Shown here piece after piece: positions 57,097 to 64,000 of a stretch of DNA of 64,000 bases. A model generated the notes under the pieces. The model was given only the letters and a program-made list of their open reading frames with translations, searched no databases and was not told the DNA's origin. The DNA is from CAWGUU01 sp963825765. Lineage in GTDB: Bacteria; Actinomycetota; Acidimicrobiia; Acidimicrobiales; AC-14. A program made the translations under genes and the position numbers. The first letter of the stretch is position 1. Each line of letters opens with the position of its first letter. Location of the stretch: the NCBI GenBank assembly GCA_963825765.1, contig CAWGUU010000003.1:1-64000 (forward strand), written 5' to 3'.

Positions 57097-57633
57097 ATGC
57101 GTCGCATCGCTCAGCGTCTCGCTGTCTCGTCCCTGCTCGCCCTCACGGGCGCCGTCGCCGCTCCCGTCCGTGGCGGCCGCGTGCTCCGGCGCGGACAGCT
57201 CCCCGTCCTCGCTCGGCGAGGCCGGCACGGCGCGAGCGACGCTCTGCCTGCTCAACGAGGAGCGCGCCTCGCGCGGCCTGCGCAAGCTGCGCTCGGACGC
57301 CCGGCTGCGGCCGCGCCGCCGACGGCCACGCCCGCGACATGGTCGCGCGCCGCTACTTCGCGCACGACTCGAAGTCGGGCGCCTCGTTCGTCACCCGCAT
57401 CAAGCGCACGGGCTGGACGCGCTCGCGCCGCTCGTGGCACGGTCGGCGAGAACATCGGCTACGGCTCCGGCTCGCTGGCGACGCCCCGCTCGATGGTCCG
57501 CGGCTGGATGAACAGCGCCGGCCACCGCGCCAACATCCTCTCCCGCCAGTTCCGCCTGATCGGCATCGGCATCGCCAACGGGCGCCCGACCGGCGGCGGC
57601 GGCGCGACCTACGCCACCGACTTCGGCGGCTAG
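57097..57633 (+). CDS. Secreted CAP-domain (SCP/YkwD-like) protein (frameshifted)
   Basis: MRRIAQRLAVSSLLALTGAV signal peptide, then after a base change near 57170 SSLGEAGTARATLCLLNEER, RASRGLRKLRSDARL, ARDMVARRYFAHDSKSGASF, VGENIGYGSGSLATPRSMVR, GWMNSAGHRANILSRQFRLI and GIGIANGRPTGGGG-YATDFGG. CAP landmarks (HxxN-type sites: YFAHDS, GENIGYG, AGHRANIL) are all there. About 178 residues. Exported, often calcium-dependent or cell-wall linked; activity unknown. Base changes also near 57310 and 57440. Confidence 0.88.
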   Translation: MRRIAQRLAVSSLLALTGAVAAPVRGGRVLRRGQLPVLARRGRHGASDALPAQRGARLARPAQAALGRPAAAAPPTATPATWSRAATSRTTRSRAPRSSPASSARAGRARAARGTVGENIGYGSGSLATPRSMVRGWMNSAGHRANILSRQFRLIGIGIANGRPTGGGGATYATDFGG

Positions 57634-57635
57634 CC

Positions 57636-57689
57636 AACCCTCGACCAACCCTCAAGGGGGTCAGACCCCCTTGAGAGTTAACGAGGGTT
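57636..57689. terminator. Long inverted repeat, CTCAAGGGGG/CCCCCTTGAG with outer AACCCTCG/CGAGGGTT
   Basis: The inner 10-base stem (57651-57660, 57666-57675) is perfect around tcaga. Outer arms aaccctcg (57636-57643) and cgagggtt (57682-57689) extend it to nearly 25 bases. It follows the CAP gene stop by 2 bases. Likely a transcription terminator; the core agggggtcagaccccct resembles intergenic repeats in related genomes (recollection, not verified). Confidence 0.75.
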
Positions 57690-57739
57690 TGACCGGCGGT
57701 TGATGCAGCGGCGGTGCCCGAGCGGCGATAATGCGGTGA

Positions 57740-59189
57740 GTGGCACGAGCTGAAGCTGTCCGGCGGCGCCAGGCCGGGGTGCTCGTGGTCGGCGCCGCCG
57801 AGCCGGAGATCCAATCCTGGCTACGCGCCGCGGGGCATGCCCCGCGGGCGGTTCGGCGTGCCGACGCGGCCGGTCCCGCGCTCGAGGCCGAGCAGGTCGA
57901 CCTGGTCATCGTCGACCGTGACTCGTCCGGGCTCGACGCGCCCGCGGTGTGCCGCCTGCTGCGCGACGACCCGCGCCTGGGGGACGCGTGGCTGCTGGCG
58001 ATCACGGTCGCGGCGAAGGGCCGGATGGCCGACTCGGTGCTCAACGCGGGCGCCGACGACTACCTGCACCGCCCGTTCACGCGCGCGGAGCTGATCGCGC
58101 GCACCCGCGCCGGCCTGCGCGCCGCCGAGCAGCGCGCCAACGACCGCCTGCTGCGGACGCTGATGGAGAACGTGCCCGGCGCGATCTACCGCTCGCGCCT
58201 GGCACGAGGACTTCGTGCTGGAGCTGATCAGCGACGAGATCGAGCGGATCTCCGGCTACCCGCCGGCGGACTTCCTCGCCTCGCGCAGCGCACGATCCTC
58301 TCGCATCGTCCACCCCGACGACATCGACGTCGTGCTCGAGGCCGTCGCGCGAGGCGACCGAGAACCGACGAGCCGTTCGTGCTCGAGTACCGGATCGTGC
58401 GCGCCGACGGCGAGGTGCGCTGGGTGCTCGACCGCGGCCAGCCGGTGCCCGGGCCGGGCGGGCGGCTGTGGCTGGACGGCGCGATGTTCGACATCACCGA
58501 GCGGCGCGCGGCCGAGGAGGCGCTGCTCGCGCACAAGGTCGAGGCGGCGCGCACGGCGGAGCTGCGCGCCTCGCGCCAGCGCATCCTCGAGGCCGCCGAC
58601 GCGGCGCGGCGCAAGATCGAGCGCGACCTCCACGACGGCGCGCAGCAGCGGCTCGTCTCGCTCGTGCTCGACGTCCAGGTCGCCAGCGCCGCGCTGGCCA
58701 AGGACCCCACGGGCGCGGCCCGTTCCTCGAGCGGCTCGGCACCGAGCTCCAGGAGGCCTCCGCCGAGCTGCGCGAGCTCGCGCGCGGCATCCACCCGGCG
58801 GTGCTGACCGAGCGCGGGCTGGTCGGCGGCGATCGGCGCGCTGGCGACCCGCTCGCCGTTCCCGGTCGAGGTCGTCGACCCGCCGCGCGGGCGGCTCCCG
58901 CCGGCGATCGAGGCGACGGCCTACTTCACGGTCGCCGAGGCGCTGACCAACGTCGCCAAGTACGCCGCAGGCCATCGCACGCCGTGGTCCGCGTCGTCTG
59001 CGAGGGCGACGACCTGGTCGTCGAGGTCTGCGACGACGGGATCGGCGGCGCGACGATCGGCGTCGGGCTCGGGCCTGAGCGGGCTCGCCGACCGCGTCGG
59101 CGCCAGCGACGGCACGCTGAGCGTCGAGAGCCCGACCGGCGCGGGCACGCTGCGTCCGCGCGGTGCTGCCGCTCAACGGCGCGGGGTAG
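57740..59189 (+). CDS. Hybrid sensor histidine kinase: receiver-PAS-HisKA_3-HATPase (frameshifted)
   Basis: GTG 57740. An N-terminal receiver-like domain (AGVLVVGAAEPEIQSWLRAA, VDLVIVDRDSSGLDAPAVCR with the phospho-Asp, DDYLHRPFTRAELIAR). Then a PAS domain (NVPGAIYRSRL, ELISDEIERISGYPPADFLA, RIVRADGEVRWVLDRGQPVP). The NarL-type kinase core follows: ERDLHDGAQQRLVSLVLDV with phospho-His in DLHDGAQ, then ELARGIHPAVLTERGL. The HATPase part has AEALTNVAKYA (N box) and GLADRVGASDGTLSVESP. It ends AVLPLNGAG. About 480 residues. Many one-base changes. No response regulator is adjacent. Confidence 0.87.
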
Positions 59190-59200
59190 GCTCGACGCGC

Positions 59201-59532
59201 ATGGCCCGCAACGAGCGGATGGTCTACTCGAGCTCGGACGGCGACCTGCGCAAGGCGCGCGACCCGCCGCTGAAGGCGCGCCAGGCCGCGCGGCGGGCGC
59301 GTGAAGGTCAAGCGCGAGACGTCGGGGCGCCGCGGCAAGGCGGTCACGACGATCTCCGGCGTGCCGCTCGCCGACGACGGGCTCAGGGAGCTCGCCGGGC
59401 CGCCTGAAGAAGCGCTGCGGCGTCGGCGGCTCGGTCAAGGACGGCGTGATCGAGCTCCAGGGCGACCATCGCAACGTGGTGATGGACGTGCTGCGCGCCG
59501 ACGGTTACGACGTCGTCGCCGCCGGCGGCTGA
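59201..59532 (+). CDS. yciH: SUI1/YciH-type translation factor (frameshifted)
   Basis: MARNERMVYSSSDGDLRKAR, then VKVKRETSGRRGKAVTTISG, VPLADDGLRELAG, and after base changes near 59295 and 59403 LKKRCGVGGSVKDGVIELQG and DHRNVVMDVLRADGYDVVAA. About 110 residues with the SUI1 fold signature GRRGKAVTTISG / CGVGGSVKDGVIELQGD. In E. coli YciH affects initiation fidelity under stress. Overlaps the DUF1989 start by one base (TGATG). Confidence 0.9.
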
Positions 59533-60107
59533 TGGCGATCATCCCGGCGCGCCGCGCCGTCGCAGTCCGCCTCCGAGCGCGGGCAGTCCGTCGAGGTCAT
59601 CAACACCCACGGCACCCAGGTCGTCGACACGTGGGCCTTCGTCGACGCCGGCGAGTGGATGTCGATGGAGCACTCACGACTGCACATGGGCCGGGTGAAC
59701 CCGGTCGTCGGTGACACCTTCGTGACCAACCATCGCCGCCCGATCCTCACCCTCACCGAGGACACCTCCGGCGGCGTGCACGACACGCTGCTCGCCGCCT
59801 GCGACCGCTACCGGTACGAGCTGCTCGGCGCGAGCGGTGAGCACGACAACTGCACGGACAACCTGCACGCCGCGCTCGACTTCACCCTCCCGTGCACGCC
59901 GAGCCCGCTGAACCTGTTCGAGAACGCCCGCCCGGCGCCCGACGGCACGATCGAGATCGCCGCGCCGATCTCCGACGCCGGGCAGTCACGTCACTTTGCG
60001 CGCGGAACTCGACGTCACCGTGCGTGCTCTCGGCCTGCCCGCAGGACATGGCGGCGACCAACGGCCCCGGCCCCACCGACGCCGAGTACCGCATCGTCAC
60101 CGTGTGA
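59532..60107 (+). CDS. DUF1989 / urea-carboxylase-associated family protein (frameshifted)
   Basis: MAIIPARRA then SASERGQSVEVINTHGTQVV, DTWAFVDAGEWMSMEHSRLH, GDTFVTNHRRPILTLTEDTS, GGVHDTLLAACDRYRYELLG, DNCTDNLHAALDFTLPCTPS, PLNLFENARPAPDGTIEIAA and ending ATNGPGPTDAEYRIVTV. The DNCTDNLHAAL and PLNLFEN blocks are typical. About 190 residues. It usually lies next to urea amidolyase genes, but none is nearby here. One change near 59565 and one near 59998. Confidence 0.87.
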
Positions 60108-60862
60108 CATCCACGATTAACGGTGAATGGTCACTCAGGCCCGCGCGGCGCCAGTCGTGAGCGTAGGCCGCCGCGACCGGTCTCAGGAGTGAGAGCAGCA
60201 CGTGGTCCAGGCGCCAGCCGCCGCGATCGTCCTTGAACGTCCACGAGGCTTCGCGGTGCTCGTAGCCGTGCAGGGCACGGAAGGCGTCGGTCCACCCGAG
60301 ATCGCGGATCAACGCCCGCTCGGCGCGGTCCCAGCGCTCTCCGCGCTCCGGGCGCAGGCGGCCCTTCGTGTCGTGGGCGAAGGTCAGCACGTCGCCGCCC
60401 TCGAACTCGCGGCGGGGCGTGTTGAGGTCGCCGCAGAGGATCCGCGGGGCGGGCTCGAGCGCGGACAGGAAGCTCGGCGACCGCCTCGTGCGTGCGGATC
60501 TTGGCCAGCTCCGGCGCGGGGGCGATGGGGGAGTGGAGGTTGATGACCTCGACTCCGTCCACCGCGCAGAGCAGCAGTCGCTCCGGCCATGGGACCTCAG
60601 GCGCGTCCAGGCGGGTCAGCGGCGCGCGCGCGGCGGTCAGCACCGCGAGCCGGCGGCGCGTCGGCGCGGCGCGGCAGGGAGGCGACGGCGGACTCGATCG
60701 AGAAGCCAGGCCCGCCTCGGTCAGCGCCGCGCGCCAGAGCGGTTCGGTGCGGGCCGTGACCTCCTGCAGGCAGACGAGGTCGGCACCGACCGCGGCGAGC
60801 GCCGAAGCCTGATCCGGGAGAGCCCGGACGCGGCCCGCGACGTTCCAGGTGACCACGCGCAA
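60097..60862 (-). CDS. Endonuclease/exonuclease/phosphatase-family protein (frameshifted)
   Basis: TTG 60862 starts MRVVTWNVAGRVRALPDQAS; an ATG is absent nearby. Then ALAAVGADLVCLQEVTARTE (metal Glu in LQEV), GVEVINLHSPIAPAPELAKI, RILCGDLNTPRREFEGGDVL (GDLNTP), GRLRPERGERWDRAERALIR, and the end GWRLDHVLLSLLRPVAAAYA with DHSPLIVDVT. All four EEP motifs (WN, QE, GDxN, DH) are there. About 250 residues, exodeoxyribonuclease III-like. Disruptions near 60680 and 60475. Overlaps the DUF1989 end. Confidence 0.87.
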
Positions 60863-60986
60863 GGCCGCGCAGTATCATGCACGAAAGCGATCGACGTGGT
60901 CAGGAATTCCACATCGACGGATGTTGGACTAGGCGCCACGGTCCGAATGTTGACAGGATGAACAGGCCCGATTGACCCGGGCACTG

Positions 60987-61086
60987 AGCGCCGGCTGACC
61001 ACCGGCGCTTCCCACGCGGAGGGATCCGCGGACCCCGTCGGCCCGGCGGCGCGAGCAAACCTGGGAAGGTCGCGCCGCCGGTCCGC
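60987..61086. other. Cluster of strong GC hairpins between two minus-strand genes
   Basis: Three stems: AGCGCCGG/CCGGCGCT (60987-61009), GCGGA/TCCGC (61016-61029), and the nested pair GCGGACC (61028-61034) with GGTCCGC (61080-61086) enclosing GGCGGCGCGA (61045-61054) and TCGCGCCGCC (61070-61079). It lies 14 bases past the stop of the quinone oxidoreductase (61100) and upstream of the EEP nuclease. It could be a terminator or a structured small RNA; no known family fits. Confidence 0.5.
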
Positions 61087-61099
61087 GTCCGACGCACGC

Positions 61100-62076
61100 T
61101 CAGCGCGTCAGCACCAGCTTGCCGAACACGTCGCCGGCCGCGAGCGCCTCGAACGCCTCCCGCGCGTCCGTGCATCGGCAGCACTCGCTCGACGACCGGG
61201 CGCACCTCGCGCTCGACGCACAGGCGCACGAGCCGGCTCGAGCTCGTCGCGCGTGCCCATCGTCGAGCCGACGACCGAGAGCTGCAGGAAGAACACGCGG
61301 TTGAGGTCAGCTTGCGGGTCAGGGCCGCTCGTCGCGCCCGAGATCACCAGCACGCCGCCCGGCTTCAGCGACTTCAGCGAGTGGCTCCAGGTCGCCTGCG
61401 CCGACGGTCTCCATCACCGCGTCGACGCGCTCCGGGAGCCGCGCGCCCGGCTCGAAGGCTGCGTCGGCGCCGAGCTCGACGGCCCGCGCGCGCTTGGCCT
61501 CGGACCGGCTCGTCGCCCACACCCGCAGGCCCGCCGCTCGCCCGAGCGCGATCAGCGCGGTGGCCACGCCGCCGCCGGCGCCCTGCACCAGCACCGTCAT
61601 CGCCCGGCACCACGCCGGCCGCGCGTGAACAGCATCCGGTAGGCCGTCAGCCACGCCGTCGGCAGGCACGCCGCCTCCTCGAAGCGACAGCTCGGGCGGC
61701 TTGGGCACCAGGTTGCGCGCCGGCACGGCGACCCGCTCGGCGAACGTGCCCGGCGTGGCGCTCCGACAGCAGCGAGCGGCGCGGGTCCAGCGTCTCGTCG
61801 CCGCAGCCACGTCCGGATCGGAGATCACCGAGTGCACGATCACCTCGCGCCCGTCGGCGTCGACGCCGGCGGCGTCGCAGCCGAGGATCATCGGCAGCCG
61901 CTCCGCGGGCAGGCCGACGCCACGCAGCGACCACAGGTCGTGGTGGTTCAGCGACGCGGCCCGCACGGTCACGGTGGTCCATCCGGCCGGGCACGTCAGG
62001 CTCGGGCCGCTCGCCCGACCATCAGACCGGAAAGCGGATCGTCGGCGTTGATATGTGCGGCATAAACAGCGAACAC
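61100..62076 (-). CDS. Zinc-type alcohol dehydrogenase-like / quinone oxidoreductase (frameshifted)
   Basis: GTG 62076 starts VFAVYAAHINADDPLSGLMV, then TVTVRAASLNHHDLWSLRGV (MDR start), MILGCDAAGVDADGREVIVH, FAERVAVPARNLVPKPPELS, the Rossmann motif QGAGGGVATALIALGRAAGL and SRSEAKRARAVELGADAAFE, GGVLVISGATSGPDPQADLN, and ending VFGKLVLTR. About 325 residues. No structural zinc Cys cluster, so it is a quinone-oxidoreductase-like MDR. At least six base changes between 61140 and 61985. Starts 65 bases from the divergent glycosidase gene. Confidence 0.85.
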
Positions 62077-62141
62077 GGCGCGCAACCTTAACCCGCTCGC
62101 GGGGTTGAGTCCCTCACGCCCACTGCCGACAGAACGCCTAG

Positions 62142-63267
62142 ATGCCCCGAATCCTCCCCGCTGCCCTGACCCTGCTCGCCCTCGCCGTCCCCCTCGCACT
62201 GCTCCCTGCCCAAGCGCATGCCGCCAAGGGCATGGAGATGGCCTTGCAGGACGACGACGTCTTCCTGTGGGAGGCCGGCCTGAAGCTCGACTCCGCGCTC
62301 GACCACGCCGTCGAGTTGCGCACCAAGCGCATCCGCGTGAACGTGCTCTGGTCGCGCCTGCTCGTCGACGGCGCCGACAAGCGGACGGTTCCGGCCGGCG
62401 GCCCGAAGTACGACTTCCACCGCCTCGACATCCTCCAGCAGGCGGCCGCCGAGCGCGGCATCAAGCTCCAGCTGACGATCACCGGCCCCGCGCCGGCCTG
62501 GGCCACGCGTGATCACCGGGTCGGCAACTACGCCCCGGACGCGCGCAAGTTCGGCGAGTTCGCCCGCACCGTGGCCGACCCACTTCGAGGGCCGCGTGGA
62601 CCGCTACTCGATCTGGAACGAGCCCAACTGGAACACCTGGCTCGTCCCCGGCCAAGAGCGCCGCGAGCCTGTACCGGCAGATGTACGTCAGCGGCTACAA
62701 CGCCGTCAAGGGCGTCGACCCGCAGGCGAAGGTGCTGTTCGGCGAGCTGGCCCCGATCGGCGGTGGCCGGGCGATCTCGCCGCTGAAGTTCCTGCGCGAC
62801 GTCACCTGCTCCAACGCCGCTTACAAGGCCAAGAAGAGTGCGCGCCGCTGAAGGCCGACGGCTTCGCGATCCACCCCTACCAGTTCCAGCACGCGCCCAA
62901 CAAGGCCGCCGGCAAGCCCGACGACGTGCCGATCGGCGCGCTCTCGCGCCTCACCTCGCGCGCTCGACAAGCTCGCCAAGCGCCAAGCGCTGGCCACGCC
63001 CAGCAAGCGCAAGATGGAGCTCTACCTGACCGAGTTCGGCTACCTGACCCAGGGCAAGCCGCGCCCAGAAGCCGAAGGTGCGCGCGCAGTGGCTGCACGA
63101 CGCCTTCCACGTCGCGCGCCGCAACCCGCGCGTGCGCCAGCTGCTCCAGTACCAGCTCGTCGACCCGCCCCGCGAGCGAGCTCTGGCACACCGCGATCCT
63201 CGACCGCAACGGCCGCCCGCTGGCGACCTACGCGGGCCTCGCCAGGGCCTCCGCCGCCAACCGCTGA
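62142..63267 (+). CDS. Secreted glycoside hydrolase, clan GH-A (GH39-like; frameshifted)
   Basis: MPRILPAALTLLALAVPLAL and LPAQAHA form a signal peptide. A TIM-barrel catalytic domain follows: RIRVNVLWSRLLVDGADKRT, DFHRLDILQQAAAERGIKLQ, the acid/base Glu in YSIWNEPNWNTWLVPG and the nucleophile Glu in MELYLTEFGYLTQGK. Then QYQLVDPP, ELWHTAILDRNGRPLATYAG and ARASAANR. About 372 residues. Base changes near 62510, 62580, 62655, 62840, 62965, 63065 and 63175. Likely a secreted glycosidase on an unknown polysaccharide. Confidence 0.88.
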
Positions 63268-63957
63268 GGCGGCGCGCCGGTCAGCAGCCAGCCGCCGTCG
63301 GAAGGGCGGCGCAGGCTGCCCTGGCGCCCGAGCACGCCGAGCGCGGTCGACACCGTGGGCCGGCGGGCGCCGACCAGCTCACCGAGCCGCTGGTGCGACA
63401 GCGCCAGCGGCACCACGACGCCGTCCGGCGTGACGCGGCCGAAGCGCGCCGCGAGGTGCCACAGCAGCGCGTGCAGGCGCCGCTCGACGCCGGTCAGCTG
63501 GGCGATCGCCTGCGTCACCGCGAGCCGGTGGGCACGCTCGTCGACCCGGTGCAGCAGCATGGTGCCGATCTCCGGCCAGTGCGCCAGCAGCTGCGTCACC
63601 CGCCGGTCGAGCACGGCGGCCAGCACGCGTGACAGCGGCTCCCAGCGGATCTCGAGCTCGAGCAGGTCGTCGTCCTGCCCGCCCCGCGGGCGCAGCAGGT
63701 CGCCCGGCCCGAGCAGCTCGGTCGCGACCACCTCGTCACCGCTGACGATCGCACGCGCCAGCACCCCGCGCACGAGCAGCAAGCCGGTGCTCGCGGGGTC
63801 GACGTGATCGATCGCCCCGGGGTCGAGCTCGACGACGTCGACGCCGAGCTGCGCCTGCGCCTGCAGGAAGCGCTCGGGTGTGAGCTCCGCGCCAAGTTCG
63901 GGATCGAGGGCGAGAAGTGGGCGGCGTGCGCGCGGCCCTGCGGACTGCAACAGCATG
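63228..63957 (-). CDS. Crp/Fnr-family transcriptional regulator
   Basis: An intact 243-residue frame from ATG 63957 (MLLQSAGPRARRPLLALDPE). The N-terminal cNMP-like beta-roll is poorly conserved (LVRGVLARAIVSGDEVVATE, LLGPGDLLRPRGGQDDDLLE). The helix C hinge is ERRLHALLWHLAARFG, and the C-terminal winged helix is VPLALSHQRLGELVGARRPT and VSTALGVLGRQGSLRRPSDG. No Cys or cAMP-binding Arg is seen, so it is a ligand-divergent member. It overlaps the glycosidase end and may regulate it. Confidence 0.85.
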
Positions 63958-64000
63958 GTGACTCTCCGGACCGGAAACCGATGGTCAGGAGCCGCCACGG

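Noticed and set aside
1..64000. Mass pseudogenisation as explanation for the frameshifts
   Set aside because: The changes are mostly single-base insertions with shared context and leave conserved residues untouched, including in core-metabolism genes.
1..64000. tRNA, rRNA, insertion sequences and integrases
   Set aside because: No T-loop or rRNA core and no transposase or integrase motif was seen on either strand.

Overview
The window is very GC-rich bacterial chromosome with dense gene packing, frequent GTG/TTG starts, ATGA/GTGA stop-start overlaps, and at least one apparently leaderless promoter. Gene families (BadF-type sugar kinase with murQ and anmK, AbiEi/DUF559 proteins, RTX-like secreted proteins, ECF sigma factors, group 3 truncated globin, DUF3291, YtrA-type ABC operon, CAP-domain and Flp-type prepilin proteins) point to an actinobacterium, most likely Thermoleophilia/Solirubrobacterales. 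No rRNA or tRNA is visible, so the taxonomy is inference. Many conserved genes are interrupted by single-base changes, mostly one-base insertions. I treat these as consensus errors or unexplained indels, not as mass pseudogenisation, and give gene limits across them; ends marked approximate are uncertain by tens of bases.

Layout. 0-3 kb: drug/metabolite transporter, then a VKOR/DsbA-type disulfide pair. 2.8-6.2 kb: a cell-wall sugar recycling cluster (BadF/BadG kinase, murQ, anmK) under a DasR-like operator. 6-12.5 kb: secreted protein, TauE/SafE exporter, large membrane protein divergent from a MerR regulator, MFS exporter, truncated globin. 12.6-19.5 kb: secreted subtilase, NTF2-like protein, ECF sigma factor with membrane partner, gnd, yaaA, DUF3291, a sigma-factor remnant. 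19.4-26.3 kb: ATP-dependent ligase, TetR regulator divergent from two SDR genes, GST, an uncharacterised cyclic-nucleotide-binding protein, a DsbA-like protein.

26.3-33.2 kb: a three-gene minus-strand operon (unknown protein, RTX-repeat/FecR-like secreted protein, CHASE2-adenylate cyclase), a glycolipid-binding-domain protein, an AraC remnant, and a second RTX-type protein. 33.2-37.5 kb: ackA-pta, S4 protein, LysR regulator. 37.7-47 kb: secreted M1 aminopeptidase; two MetE-like methyltransferases separated by an AbiEi/DUF559 gene that is bracketed by copies of a palindromic repeat; GntR regulator; ring-cleavage dioxygenase-like protein; deacetylase; SGNH hydrolase; cupredoxin.

47-64 kb: second TetR/SDR divergon, dihydrofolate-reductase-like protein, YtrA-type GntR-ABC operon, then the most unusual locus: a protein with an Flp/TadE-type prepilin leader, aspartate-rich repeats and a C-terminal PD-(D/E)XK nuclease fold, translationally coupled to a likely immunity gene (51889-54510). 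Then a papain-like peptidase, Gfo/Idh/MocA oxidoreductase, CAP-domain protein, hybrid histidine kinase, YciH/SUI1, DUF1989, EEP nuclease, quinone oxidoreductase, GH-A glycosidase and a Crp/Fnr regulator.
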